From the NCBI GenBank assembly GCA_020226215.1, contig CM035233.1, positions 70,298,831 to 70,362,830 on the forward strand: a DNA stretch of 64,000 nucleotides. Direction: 5' to 3'. The notes under the pieces are model-generated. The model was not told the origin of the DNA and searched no databases. It saw only the letters and a list, made by a program, of their open reading frames with translations. The translations under genes were made by a program, and so were the position numbers. Below, piece after piece: positions 26,315-39,849 of this stretch; the stretch's first letter is position 1, and each line of letters opens with the position of its first letter. Source of the DNA: Sindora glabra. Its lineage: Eukaryota > Streptophyta > Magnoliopsida > Fabales > Fabaceae.

Positions 26315-26631
26315 CTCCCTCCATTCCTATTTATCTGTTATCATTCATCAATTTTATACATATTAAAAAAATAATTGAATTTATTTATTTTTAATAAATT
26401 TTACAAGATTATCCTTCATGTACAAAATTCAAGATAGTTAAAAATAGAGAGAAAAATATAAAGAAATAAATATAAATTGACTAATAGTATAAAATAATAA
26501 AATATTTATTAATAAAAGAGTGATAGATTTAAAAAAAGAATATTTAATATTTCATTAAAATTCTAAAGTAACAGATAAAAAAGAATAAAAATTTTCTTCA
26601 AAATATGATAGATAAAAAGGAATGAAGAGAG
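26315..26631. mobile_element. Stowaway-like MITE (Tc1/mariner)
   Basis: The left end CTCCCTCCATTCCTATTTAT and the right end ATAAAAAGGAATGAAGAGAG are inverted copies. CTCCCTCC is the classic Stowaway terminus. The element is flanked by TA dinucleotides (26313-26314 and 26632-26633), the expected target duplication. It is 317 bases long, AT-rich and non-coding. Confidence 0.85.
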
Positions 26632-26639
26632 TAATTAAT

Positions 26640-28565
26640 AAAAAGTTATTGAATATTTATTTAAATAATAAGAATAATATTTGAAAAATAAAATAAATAC
26701 AATCTTAATTTTTTAAAATGATAGGCAAATAGAAATAATTTTTCTCTAAAATAATATTTAAAAAGGTTACCATTTAAAATATAATCATGTTATAAAGAAT
26801 TTTACCTTAAATATTTTTACTATTAAATTATATTTAATATATTAAATTTTATATTTTTAATTTTAATTTATTTATTTTAAAATCTAAAAAAATTAAAATT
26901 AAAATATTTAACTTCTTAACTAAAATTTCTTATAATATTATTAATCAAAATATCAATCATAACTTCATAAAATATTAATTAAGTCATGTAGACCCCAAAA
27001 CTGAACAAGTTAATTAATACCAAATTATCAAATATTGATTAAATTTATTGAACATATTCTCGTTGCTTTCAAATCAGAAGTTGTCCTTCGGCTTGAGGCT
27101 CCACGAGTCTTCGTTGTCAGGAATTGCATATTCCCCTTGTTTCAGGACACTTCTGGAACTGTAAGCTTATTGTCAGCCATCATTTGCGTTTGAAAACTCA
27201 ACTTCGAGTTACTTCAATTATTAGTATTATCAGACTTTATAGAAATATAATCAGATTTTTAAATAAGGTGAAATAATCACTTTTAAAATTTTAAATTTAA
27301 TCTATTATTAATATAAATTAAATTATATATTATTATATCAATAAAAATAATTTTATTTTGAAGAAGATTTTTAGAAGAATATGAAAAATATTAAAACCAA
27401 ATCACTTTTTTTGAATTGAAATCCTGGGCTTTAGATTCGAAGGATGATCATGAATTATTGTTAAAGAAGAGATTTTGATAGGCTACTAATATAATAATAT
27501 ATTTATATATTATTAAATTTAATTATATATCAAATTTATTTTTATTTTAAAATCAAACCTTATTTGATCATAAATACAACATTGTATCAAATGTATGGTA
27601 TAATTTTTCCCACCATGGATTAAGAAAATTATTTGTCTAAGCCATTCTTCCCTTTGAAATTGAGTCGTGCGGCTTCAAACTATAATATTTCTCAAAAAGA
27701 TTTTACAAATACTTGTGAGCTGATATCAATTAAGAAAATTATTTGGTTCATTCTCATCTTCTTGGACTATGTTCAGAAACCAGTCAATTGCCCATTCCAA
27801 AGTGGGGTCGCGTGGGAAATAAGCTCGTGCGAAAGTTAAATTTTTTAAAAAGTTATTTTTTATATAAATTGTTCTAAAAATTCTTAATGTTGTTTTGATT
27901 GATATAAAAGAAGTTACATTTTTCAAAAAATAAAAGTTACCAAAAAAGGAATAGGTAAATAATTTTTCACATTTTATAAGAAATATAATTTTTTGAGAAA
28001 TAATTTGTCATATTTATGAACAATTAAATAATTTATAATTTTTTATTTCTTAAAAATATATTTTTTCTTATTTTTACTGCAAATAAAACTACCTGTAATT
28101 TTGGGAACTGATTACTGAGAAATTATTTTGACATAATTAATAATTTGTTGATCCAAAATGCGGGAGCAATAATTGCACTCTGTCAACACAGAGAAGGGTT
28201 TATCCCCAGCAGAGGAAGCTGATGCGGGAAGTAGCTTTCCAACTTTTTGGGCCAAAATGCAAAGAAAAGTAGTACGCGTAGCGCTGTAAGGTTGGCTCCA
28301 CTAGTCTTTCTTTCTTTTTTATATATATTTTATTGTGGCATTTGATATTGGGATCGGAATATTCAAACTCCAACACAAATTATTGGCGGCGGATTTTGTT
28401 TTGCATGTAAAATTTTACTCCTTTCGACGCTTCATAAACTGAAGTTTTTTGGCTGCGAGAAGCTGCTTGTTTACGTCACTTAAAAGCACGTTCTAGGAAG
28501 TCGGCACAATTAAAATCCATTACATTTTTCTTCTGGCAAGATACGGAACTTTGTGTTTAAAATTA
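26640..28565. other. AT-rich intergenic DNA, no gene seen
   Basis: Short open frames near 27630-27930 occur on both strands and do not resemble known proteins. A less AT-rich patch at 28150-28300 is unassigned. Confidence 0.4.
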
Positions 28566-28569
28566 ATTA

Positions 28570-28916
28570 CTCCATTCATTTTTTTATCCTCTATTATATT
28601 TTTCAAAATTTTTTTTATTTTTCACTTGTCATCTTAAAAATTTAATGATGTATTAAATTTTTTTATTTTTATTATTTCTTATTAAGAAATATTTTTATTA
28701 TTTTATATTTTTATTTTGAAATATCATAATAAATTTATTTCATTTTTTATTTTCAATTGTAATAAAATTTATACATAAAATAAGGAAAAAAATTATATAT
28801 ATTTAAATTTGATCATAAATTTTAAATAAAAATAAAATAAAATCAATAAATTATATTATTTTTATAATATCTATAAAATTAATTAAAAATAATGGAAAAT
28901 AAGCAAACGAATGGAA
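28570..28916. mobile_element. Second Stowaway-like MITE, more diverged
   Basis: The left terminus CTCCATTCATTTTTTTATCC pairs with the reverse complement of the right terminus, TTCCATTCGTTTGCTTATTT. TA dinucleotides flank both ends. The interior is ~347 bases of non-coding AT-rich DNA. Confidence 0.65.
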
Positions 28917-28959
28917 TATTTGTTCGGATAAAGACATGTGCTTGGGTCTTCATGTTAGT

Positions 28960-31900
28960 GCCAATGCAAGGGCTACAATAGGTTAACATGTACATAAATA
29001 GAGCCTACCGAGTTCAGCTTTTTACATTTAATAACATAAACCAGCATAGTTTGAACTCGAGCCCAACTTGCACTAAAAAAATTATTTGGCCCAAGCTCAA
29101 CCTTACAAGAAATTACGAAATCCAAATCTAGCCTAAAAACTTAAAAGTTCAAAAGCCAAAAAAGAAACCAGTATGTGTAATTCAACCAAAATGATAGCAA
29201 ATTCAAGAAAAATATCACCAATACATTTAAATTATTGTCATACTTAAACATAAATTATTATACAACATCACATATGATAACAATCATAAAAATATAAAGT
29301 AAGTATGTCCTAAACTTGAAAATGAAATAAAAATAATAATAGTTCAAGGCTGCATAGACCTTGAATTATGTGTGATGTGATTCAAGTAATTAGCAAACCC
29401 TTTTAATAGTTAAGCCGGATCTACCATTTTACTAGTTTTTTACTATATTAAATAGAAGCTACAGCCTACAAAGTGACAAGAGCAAGACCCAAAACAACAA
29501 AATAGACAACAAATCATAATTTTAAAATAACAAAATAATAACTTGCAAATTAATTGTAGTTCATAATTTTGAAATAATAAAATAACTAAAGCTTTACTTA
29601 ATAAACATCTTCTACATCAATAGCTTTATTCTCTTTAGCACCACTATCAATGATATCATCAATAGAATATCTCAGTATGCTTAAAAACCCTACATAAATA
29701 ACTTGTCAATAAATGAAATAAAACAAGTAGATAAATAACTATAAGATAAGTTACTTGATTTAAAGCCTTTTACGCAATATCAATCCTTCAAACATACTAG
29801 AATTTGAATAGTTTTCTTACTCAATCCACCCCTCCAAGGATTAATCACTTTCTTGGCCAAACAAAAATCTAATTCAAAAGCCACAGTAAAGATTTGAATA
29901 GCTAAAAGATTTTGAGTCAAAGTTGCAAGTTAAAACCACCTCATTACACTTTTACTCTAAAAATCAATGATGTCATCATTAGCTTTCAAATCAAGATTTT
30001 ATTCATCCAAATAAATTTGTGAATTTGATTTTTCAATCTTTAAAGTAGATTTGTTATTCAAAAATTGCTCATAATCTTTAAAGTCATCAATATCATCCTT
30101 ATCAATCAAGCCACTTTATCTAAATCCTTCAATATTTGAAACTTAATAAATAGTTGAATCTTTTTTGTAATGTTCATACAATTGACAAAGATTCTTCTTA
30201 ACCTTTTTTACATGATTACCAACATTATCACAATCATAAATTTTACTAAAACAATAATCCATAAATCTAAACTTGTACTTTGATCCAACATAGCAGCATA
30301 AGGAAATAGCAAATAATAATCATCTCAATACTTTTAAAATTTTTGTGTCACATCCATAATCATATCAACCATGAAATTAGGAGGATCCATTCTTGCTTTT
30401 ATTAAGCTTAACTGATTTTTCCAAACCCTTTTAAAATAAATGTTAGATGTTAGAGTCTTCTGGTAGAAAAATTAGAAGTGATATCATAAAAAGGCTTCAA
30501 AAACTTATAAATTGTTTCCACCATTTCCCAGTTATCATAAAAAACATAAATATTTTAAAATTACAATCATATTGCCCTCAATGTATGAACATTTTTTTAA
30601 AAATAGATAACATTATGAAGTATTAAATAAGTGGACTTTCACCTCACAAACACATTAGTTCTTAACTTTCTTGTTGCATTCAGTTGAAAACTCTTTTGAG
30701 CTATATCATAAAACTTTTGAATCTTAATAGAAGATTTTTTCATATACTTCATACCATTATGAATCTTATTAATAACATTGTTAATTTTTTAGGCCAACTT
30801 ATAGAATCAAATTTAAAATATGACAACTACAATGGATTTGAAAATTTTAACCATCACAAAATAATTTTTTTTATATGGAAGTCTTACTTTTCAAAGAAGT
30901 AGTCATCACATCATTATAGTTAGCATTGTCCAAAGTAATGCTGCCAATTTTTTCATTAATCTTCCATCCATTTAAACACATAGCTATCTCATTTGCTAGG
31001 GAGATCCCAGTAATTGGAAGGGTTAACCTTTTAAAAAGAATGATTCTTTTTTTGTATTTTTCACTCTTTAACAATTTAATGAGCAATTGTACATATAAGT
31101 TCATCTATAGTATGTTAGGAATTCCAATTATTAGAAGTTAAACATATCTTTCCAAGTACTTTTTTTAAATCCTCAAGCATAATGTCTCTTTCTTTAGCAT
31201 AACCCTTCATTACATGTCTTTTATATGTAACTTTACTTATAGACTTTACTTCAAAATTAACACTTTGCAAAAGCAACCTAAAAGTAAGTTCCTCAACAAC
31301 ATTAAATGCTTGTTTTTTTACATACAACAAAATATGTCAAAGATTTACAACATTCTTCTTGATCAAATTTAAAAATAGCTAAAGTTGTAGTTCCATCATC
31401 ACTCTTACGAGGAACTAGTTTTCTATATTTTCCAATATCTTCTATTGGACGTCTATTACAAGGAGATAAGTGACAATTTAAATGAGACGTATCATTACTA
31501 GAATCTCTTGTTAGAATTTTGTGACAATGGTTACACTTAGCACTTCCATCTTCATTCTTTGTCATTTCATTCCACACTTTAGAAGTTAACTTTCTTTTCT
31601 TCCTATTGACATTCTTGCCTCCTTCCTCTTGGTTAGGACCGATAAGTGCATTATTAGTCTCACTTTGATTAGTAGCCATTCATATATTAGAATCTACAAA
31701 ATGAAGGAAAATATTAAAAATTAGTCAATTTATTAGATATCTCACTAGTGAATATAAATTCTTTGTTTAAACTTGAAATATTAAGCAATTGGTCGAATTG
31801 CTTTTCAGAAGGATTCTTCAAAAATGTTAAAATTTAGTCAATCTATTAAGCAACTTGTTGTATTGATACTATTATTAAAATGCACGTTCAAATACATGTC

Positions 31901-32975
31901 ACCAATATTGAACTATGTCTTACAGAATAAAAAAGAGCAAGCAAGGAAAAAAATAAAAAACAAGGCAATAACTTATGAATGCTAGGAATTAATAAAATCA
32001 TAATTATTGTTTTAGTACATTTGATATCTGATCACCTAATATCGAATTTATTATTTGTCAATTATGCATAAAAATGCACAAAACTAGTAATTAATAAAAT
32101 CACATGATTTGTTGATTGAAATATTATCTTGTATATCTGAATCTTATATCAAAACTAGTAATTAATAAAATCAACCCTTAGTTAATGCATACTAATTAAT
32201 GCAAGGCATATTCCTAATTTGTTAAACATATAATTTAAGCATATTAATTAATCAACCCTCAGTAACAAAGTAAAACAATACGCATACTAATTAATCAGGC
32301 CTCCAAAAAGACATTCTCATAGCCTTAAACAACAAAAACAAATGAAAAGAGAAAGATAATAAGTAGACTTGGCAGAGTAAGAAACCAATACTAAAGAATT
32401 GAAAAATGCAGGAAGAATAAATGAAGAATAAAGAAATGCATGAAATCAACTGACCAATAAGGAAATGCTCAAATGGAAAGATAAAAAAAATGCAGTAAAG
32501 ACCAGCAATGCAAGAACTCACCTAACCGAGTGGAGAATGCTCGAACGATCAACGACCTTCGGTGAATCACAGCTATAGTGCAATCGATGTTGAAAGGAAG
32601 AGAGAATGCCACCATTGAACACTAAAGGATCAGAGATTTTACAGTAGCAGAAGGCCAAAAGCAAAATAGGGTTATGCTATGTGGTTTAAGGATCTCAACA
32701 ATGGAAGGGAGGGAAGGAATTTAGTCAAGGAAAAAAGGTTGAACACAAAATCGGTAGTTTTCACTTTTACTTTTAGGGTTAATAAAAAATATAATAAAAT
32801 ATTAATAATATATGAGTAGGCCAGGTGAATTGATGTAACCTGGACTCAACATAATTAAAATTTGAGTTATGAAAATAAGCCCATTTATTAATCAGGGTTA
32901 AAAAAAGAAGCTCAAATATACTAAGGCAAGTTTGTTAGGGCGAGTAAGTTATCTCGATCCATGTCCACCTCTAGC
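28960..32975 (-). mobile_element. Degenerate hAT-superfamily DNA transposon
   Basis: The element surrounds a minus-strand hAT transposase relic. The probable right terminus, read on the minus strand, is TAGAGGTGGACATGG (near 32973). A possible left terminus, AAGGGCTACAATAGG, is near 28968; the two are only loosely similar. No matching 8-bp target duplication was found, so both ends are estimates. Confidence 0.5.
29780..31679 (-). pseudogene. hAT transposase relic (zf-BED / RICESLEEPER-like)
   Basis: Domains appear in the normal order, split among frames. A BED zinc finger runs from the start codon at 31679, with VWNEMTKNEDGSAKCNHCHK and a later H..H pair. A middle part at ~31115-31330 ends in GKICLTSNNWNS, matching the family's 'LTTDLWTS' strand. 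The next piece contains PITGISLANEI and IGSITLDNANYNDVM (~30880-31100). A DUF4413-like section follows at ~30150-30450. The dimerisation region near 29780-29900 reads AKKVINPWRGGLSKKTIQ. Several stops and frame changes separate the pieces, so no functional enzyme is encoded. Family: Ac/Tam3-type cut-and-paste transposase. Confidence 0.85.
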
Positions 32976-32979
32976 TATA

Positions 32980-33810
32980 AGTAGAAAAATAATCATGCAT
33001 CATCTCTTAGAAAAGTGTTTCTATTTTTTGCTTGGAAGGAGGGGCGAAGAGGGAATGTAATAAGTCCTGCATCCTACAAACCAATAATACTATTTACGCT
33101 TATTCATCACCTTGGCTCCCAAAATATTAAAAACTATAATTAAACTGGTATTTATATTTGTTCATACTTTAATAATATAGTAATATTTGATGTTGCTTTA
33201 AAAATTTTATTTACCTAATAATTGTAGTTCTAATTTCAAATTTTTTATATATATGCATTATATAGATTATCATTTCTGTATTATAACAAAAAATAATGTT
33301 TATATTTACAGGTAAAAGAAATTCAATTAATGTTCATACAAACAAGTTCAAATATAATAGAAGTTTAAACCAACTCTTCTTGGTGTAATTTATGAGTTTT
33401 CTTTTCTCACGTATTGAAAAAAAAAAACTCTTATCAATATATATTTTGTCAAATTTGTCAAATTTTATGAAAATTTTTACCAAAAGCTATCATTTTCATG
33501 TACAAATGAGAATTTTTAAGTAATTTTGAATGATGGAGCCGTAATTTTTTTTATACTAATTGTATATAAAATTTATACACACTTATAATCTTTTTGCACA
33601 ATGTCACATGTTTTCTTACACATTCTTTATTACATTTTTGTATTCCTTTATTACATCCAAATAATGTGACGTGCAGAAAGGGATCACACAAGAAATTCAT
33701 AATAATAATTAAATAGAATATTTGAATGAAAATCAAAGAAATATTTCTAGTCTCACCGATGAATATTACTAACTTCCTCTCACAGAAATCGCCCCTACGT
33801 TTTAGAATTC
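32980..33810. other. AT-rich intergenic DNA, no gene seen
   Basis: No coding or RNA feature is recognised. Confidence 0.45.
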
Positions 33811-33817
33811 ATTCATC

Positions 33818-34125
33818 CATGAAGAAAGAACATTAAAAACATCAACGTTGTGCTTTATGCCACATGTGAAGCGATGCCATCATACACAATCCCAGTGCTC
33901 TGATACGCTAGCCAATAGCCATAATATTCTAGTCGGCTTTGGTCCTTATGATTAAATTTAAAATCACACCTATGTCTATTTCCTCTCACAAATATATAAG
34001 ATCAGAATTCTGGATTTTACAAACTTACAAGTAAATGTAGGCAAAAAGTAAGGATAAAAATGTGAGTGTCAGTCCCTTGTTATTCAACAACACTTTATTG
34101 GTCAATTTAAGCGCTTAAATCAACA
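33818..34125 (-). pseudogene. Fragment of a second HAK potassium-transporter gene (exon 2 plus adjoining intron)
   Basis: The stretch 33820-33861 matches the intact HAK exon 2 (17904-17945) at about 34 of 42 bases. After a deletion of ~30 bases the match resumes through tacacaatcccagtgctctg to about 33940, with an exon-start-like ggtcc. A further stretch at ~34083-34121 (ggtcaatttaag) matches the end of HAK intron 1. The two parts are now separated by ~130 unrelated bases. Because intron sequence is included, the copy arose from DNA, not from mRNA. It lies between the hAT element and WEE1, about 16 kb from the intact gene and in the same orientation. No reading frame survives. Confidence 0.8.
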
Positions 34126-34749
34126 ACGAGTTGGATTTGAGGGTGGAAAGGAATAAGATTTTTTTTTTGGGTTAAATAATATGTATTTTGTGAATTGCAG
34201 AACGAAAACTAAAATTTCACATTGAGTAAAATGAAATGAGTAGTTTTATCAAAGATATATTCATTTGTACCTGAAAGATGCTAGTTCTCATGCAAGATCA
34301 ATGAATTTGTGAGATGTTCTCTAAAGTAGCATTCTTGTGGGTTCAAGCTCTTGGGGATAACGCGTGCCTATAAACATGTTTTCCGACATACCGCACATAC
34401 TCCACAGACGTTACATATACATTAGAAACATTAACAATTAGTTGTTCCAAGGTTTCCAATGGGCTTCTATTTGCCATTGCAGATCTTCAGTCCTTTAGAC
34501 ATAGGCCCACTATACAACTTACAAAAAACTAACGCCTCACAAGAGTGACGCCATTTTGGTGAGCCTTCCACATGAACGATGTGCTTTTTCCCCTAACAAA
34601 AATTGCACCATTCTAGGAGAAAATTTGGTGCATATATCCAAAGACATGGTTAAAAACTGGCCATATATAATCGAGACCATCCCCTGCTTTCATGGTCGGT
34701 GGACTGAGGCTTACACAATTCTCCAACCCAAAAAATTGTGTGGTGTTCA

Positions 34750-37700
34750 TCAATAATTCGTATTTCTCAAGGCCCGGTCAAAGATTGGATGCTCCATCAG
34801 CTCTTTTGCAGAAGGCCGTTTAACCGGATCGGGATCCATCATAACCTAAATGAATGATCAAAACATCAGATAAACAAGCCGAACCACAGTAATGCCACAT
34901 AACACTTTAAATGTTTAAGGACTTTATGGATGACTCGATAGTTTCATTCTTGAGTAATACTAGCAATTATATTATTTATAACTTCACAAGTACATACGAC
35001 ACTATCTAATTCAAACAAATCTTCCGTAAGTAAAATTCTGTTTGATTCAGATCGTGTCAGTAATTGTTAAAGGACTGGCAAGCACCTGTCTAACTCCCAG
35101 AATATTTATAGTTCCATTTTCTTATAAGCATCCATTGTTGCTAAGGTTCAAAACGGTACAGATGTGTAAATCATTGTATTACGATTGTTTTGCAAATGCC
35201 TAGTTCTTTCACCCATAAAATATATACACCATCAATGATTACGAAGGTGCCTCATCAATGAGGTTAGAATAATTAAGAACTAACGACAAAAGATAAAAGA
35301 ATTTTAACTGTTTATTTAATAGGTGCCAACATGAAATACAGTGATTAGTGTAAAAGCAATTGAGAGGAGATAAGGTAGGGGGTTTGAGGGAACCAATAGA
35401 ATCTTTTAATTCTGAAACCAAAATACAACTACTACCAGTGATGAAGCATGTCCGGTACCTTGAGCAAATTTTGAAATTGCAGTGAATGGCCAGGCAAGAG
35501 AGGCAGCTTCCCTGCTTTAGGATTAAAAGACTGACATTGTGATTCTGGCAAAGGTGATCTCCGAATGAGTTCAAAAATAGAAGCTCCCAAGGAGAAGATA
35601 TCAACCTTGTCAAGGTGATCATAGTTCTCATTTAAGATTTCCTGTGGCATATAACGTGCATCCCCCTCCTCAATTGGCAGGCTATTATCAATAAGAGTAG
35701 CACATCCAAAATCCCCCAGCTTATAAACACCATTTTTCACATAAATATTATCTGGTTTTACATCTAAGTGGGCTATTCCTCTCTCATGTATAAACTGCAA
35801 TGCAATTGCAATCTGTAGAAAATTCCATACCAAATATCAAATGAGTCAAAAATATTAACAGAGACAAATAAACTGTAAGTTCAACTATTTTTAGATTGAT
35901 TGAAAAGTATGACAGTAGATCAACCTCTTATAGCTCAACGAAAACATAAGTTTCCACAGGTTCATGGCAGAGAATGGAGTAAATACAGAATAATGCTTCT
36001 GCCTTACATTGAATAGCACTTAATTTTCATTTCTTGAAAAACTTGAAAGCATAACCAAGCATTGCTACCAATAAAGCGGAGATGTAACTGAAAATTTTAG
36101 TTCCTTCATGTAACAAAAAATAATTAAAGCATGATCGGCATCATAAAGGCTTTCATTAAACACCAATTGTGACATTGTGTGAATCGAAATTGTTGTCAAT
36201 CTGGTAAAGAAACCTTGATGCCATGTGACAAAGTGTCAACAGCGAAGTTCATTTTATAAATGGTCATGGAAAGGAATTTAACCTGATGCAACACTTCCAA
36301 CACCTGTCTTTCGGTCAGCAATATAGCAGATTTATTTATGGATAAGCTGTGATCACATAGCTCCATCTGAATGTATAGCTGTTCATTTTCAAACCATGAA
36401 TTATAGTATCCCACAATGTTCTCATGGTACCCTGAAGAGGCAACATGGATACTAAGTTAAAAGAGAACAAGTCTGATATGAGAATTGTTAAACATACATG
36501 AAACGCAACAAAAGGGGCAAAAAAATAATAAAATTCAGCTATACAAACCTAAGGCTGCCAAGGCTTGAACTTCCATCAAGGCTTTCCTCCTATAATGCAG
36601 AAAGATTATTTATATAGGCAAAGAACTCAAACCAAGAAAAGAATCACTTAATAGGGATGAAGATAAAGATGCTACCTTTCCGTTTCTTGATGCAACTGCC
36701 TTAGGCTCCGTTTGACAGCATACAGGCAACCATCAATTCTCTTCAATACCTTGAAAACACTACTAAAGTTCCCAACACCAATTTGCTGGGAAGAAAACAA
36801 CGAGTTACATTAATAACTGGAAAGTTAAAAAATAAATAAATAAGGTTTTGAACATGAAAATATTTTTGTCAATCCCTGGTAATTAAAAACTTCTTTCCCA
36901 CAGGATACCTCAATCTCATGAAAGTCAGTGCGATAGCGTGAGAGACCATCACCACTGATATTTGCAGGAAACAAACCTGCAATTTTAGTATATACGGTTA
37001 GAAAATTGGCATACAAGGAATGGGAAAAATGATCTAAAACCGTTATAATGAAACAAATTTCTCCAGAAAATATTCATAGAGAGAAGCTAATCAGAGCACA
37101 AACCAAAACTGTACCTGCACATTTTGATCTCTGGTTGCAAAAAGGATCTCTATCCTTTCCACAAGCATCTTTCAAATAAGGGTTCGCAATGCAAGGAGGA
37201 GGCATAACCCTACAGCGCAAGGCAACTGCAGAATGCGAAACATAATTTTGCGACTTTGGTTTACCAGCTCCCATTATTTTCTCAACATCTGCTTCATCTG
37301 CAATGGAGTCTTTTCCAAGTTCCACAACTTGTTGATGGCCACCAGACAAGATAGGGCTGAGAGGATTTACTGAGATAGCATCTATCAAATATATGCATAT
37401 CAATGGAAGAAATAAGGTTAATTTATCACAGCAAATAAACTTCATTTGTTATATACTTAGATTCATGAGAACATGAAAACAAAAACCTCTGCTGTCAGTT
37501 TCTTGTAGGAAGAGACCTGTGCAATATGCCTATATATTTAACTGCACGAGTGATAAAGGCCAAGTGTAATTACGCCTCCCACTAAGTAAAAGCATATCAA
37601 TTACAATTTGTACTGACTGCCTCAGGCAACTTAAATTCCTTGCCAATCATTGATTTCTCAATCCTAAAGATAGCACATGTGGCAGATACTCGTGGCAGGT

Positions 37701-38552
37701 AAGCGATTCATTAAGTTTTAAAAGCTATCTATGTAATAATGGACGCGTCCATGTCGTAGTTCTAATTAGCGCAATCCATTATCAAATTCAGAAACAGATG
37801 ATGGTTAAGACTACTGCCTGCAGCGGGCATCATAACACTATAACAAGTCTCACCCAGTCGGCATCTCTTGCTTTTTGTTGTATTTAGCTTCTCCGGAGAG
37901 CTGGGGCAAGGGGTATTTTCCTGTACAAAAATGCCACAAAAAAATCCTATAGCTTCATTTGCGAAAGTATGTTAAAGCAAAATCGCATGGCATCAGAAAC
38001 TTTAATTTACATCACCTTATTGCAATCGAGGCCATTCATAAGGTTCTGATTATCAGGGGTTATATAATCCGGGGTGCTGCCAAGCGGAACAAATAACAAT
38101 ATCAATAGATTTCGTAACAATATTTCAGCTTTCCATCCAAATGGACAAACTGCAAATTTTCATCATATTCCGCTGCCTATTCTATAACCCAAATAAACCG
38201 GAGGAAATCTCGAATAAAATTTCGAAGAAAAAATGCTATTAAGTCAGCGATGTTGTTACCAAAAGAAATCTTGGCTGAGAATGAAATCCTTATCATCCGC
38301 ATTAATGTCAAAGACAGCATCGTCCATGGCCCGAGACAAAGAAGACGAGAGATTGCAGTCATGAGCTTCGACTTCAGGTAGGTTCTGGAAAGCAGTGGGG
38401 TCAGATGAAGATCGATGATCGGGAAGAGGAACGAGAGAGAGCTGGCCAAGCTGAAGCTGAAAGTGCCTAGCTAGGGTTCCCTTCGTTCTGCTACTCTCCT
38501 TCCTCTTCATCACACTGTTGCAGCTTCTTCTCTGGCTCTTCCTCTTTGTCAT
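34750..38552 (-). CDS. WEE1: WEE1 protein kinase (cell-cycle checkpoint)
   Basis: Nuclear kinase that phosphorylates the inhibitory Tyr of CDKA and delays the cell cycle after DNA damage or replication stress. Exons on the minus strand: 38552-38260, 38076-38016, 37920-37854, 37381-37115, 36976-36909, 36785-36676, 36589-36549, 36431-36283, 35812-35459 and 34845-34750. All have GT/AG borders and stay in phase, giving 501 residues; Arabidopsis WEE1 has about 500. The N-terminal regulatory part has the plant-specific DKDFILSQDFFCTPDYIT and VALRCRVMPPPC. The kinase domain starts near residue 248: glycine loop IGVGNFSSV, Lys277 in YAVKRS, catalytic Asp369 in HLDVKPDN, DFG at 386-388 and the WEE1-type EEGDARYMPQEI after it. 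The C-terminus is RPSAKELMEHPIFDRAL. Nothing suggests loss of function. Possible E2F-type sites lie upstream. Confidence 0.97.
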
Positions 38553-38618
38553 TCTCCTTCTCTTCTGTCTCAGTATTCTGCCAAGTGCGCGATAAAAGCA
38601 ACAAATTGTATTTAAAAC

Positions 38619-38850
38619 ACGCGCGGGATCCCAATGAGCAGTGGTGATTAGGTAAGGCGACTCTACTTTATGAAGAGCTTATCTTCCAATCTCGACCGTT
38701 CATCTTGGAATCTTGCAGCCGGTCTTTTTTCGAACGCTCAGATCCTGTTCTTCTAAACGACTGCGTTTTACAGTGGGTGTACTTTGTGCTGCGTACTGCG
38801 TAAGCCTTCTCCTTCTCATCCCCCCCCCAATTTATGAAAATGGCGGGATT
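38619..38850 (-). promoter_or_regulatory. Possible E2F-type sites upstream of WEE1
   Basis: GCGCGGGAT at 38621-38629 and TGGCGGGATT at 38841-38850 resemble the E2F/DP consensus (TTTSSCGC). They lie 70-300 bases upstream of the WEE1 start codon. In plants WEE1 is expressed in S phase and under replication stress, which makes E2F input plausible. Both differ from the ideal site by a base or more. Confidence 0.3.
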
Positions 38851-38859
38851 TGATGTGAC

Positions 38860-39550
38860 GTTGGATAGGACAGGACGGCCGTCTCTGTGAAGTATAATAA
38901 TATAATAATAACATAAAGTACTATATATACTTTGGAAAATAAAACAACGTTGATGAAAGATTAAAATTTTTTAAATAAATATAAATAATTAATAATAAAT
39001 TAAATATATAATTTTAAAATTTATAAATAATTTTATTTTTAATTTTTATTAATAATTTTAATATATTATTTTATTTTTAAAATAAAATTTATATTTTAAA
39101 CGAGTCAGATAAATCTTCGCATGTGAGCTATCTGCATAATATTGGAAAACAATAATTTTTTAATATAATATTATTTTAAAATTATTTCCCAAAGTTATCT
39201 TATTTAAAAAAATGGGTTTTATTAGGGGTGGCGTCCCAATAAATTAATTTTTATAATGAATTTTAAAAATTTTATAAATGAAATCATTGTGGTAGTGTTA
39301 CATGAGCTAACGCCAGATAACGTCATTCCAAATTTCCTTTTAATAAATTTTGGTTACTTCATACATAAATTTTTGTCAATATTTAATTTAATTTTTGATA
39401 TTTTTTATAATTATATATTTAAATAATATTTTTATTTATAATTAATTTATTACATTTATTAGAATAAATTAATAAAATGTGAAAATATAAAATAAAATTA
39501 AAATAAATTATAAAAATTAAAAATTTAATTTAATCATTTTTCTAAAGTTA
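38860..39550. other. AT-rich intergenic DNA, no gene seen
   Basis: No feature is recognised. Confidence 0.45.
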
Positions 39551-39561
39551 TTATTGTATTT

Positions 39562-39835
39562 GGCTAAAACCCTATTTTATTTCTTATAGAATTCAATTTT
39601 TATCAATTTTGCCCTTAATAAAAAATTTATATCAATTTAGTCTCCATAAAATCAAAAATCATTAAATTCTAATCCTTTTGTATAATTTTTTCTGATTAAA
39701 AATTGTATAAAAATTGTATGAAAAGATTAAAATTTGATAATTTTTAATTTTACAGCAGCCGACTTGATACGAACTTTTTATTAGAGATGAAATTGATAAA
39801 AATTAAATTCTACAAGAATCAAAATAGGATTTTAG
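39562..39835. mobile_element. Mutator-like MITE with 11-bp target duplication
   Basis: The two halves are inverted copies over about 130 bases each, starting ctaaaaccctatttt on the left and ending aaaataggattttag on the right. The 11-bp word TTATTGTATTT directly flanks both ends (39551-39561 and 39836-39846). Long inverted repeats and an 8-11-bp duplication indicate a Mutator-derived, non-coding foldback element of 274 bases. Confidence 0.8.
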
Positions 39836-39849
39836 TTATTGTATTTTTA

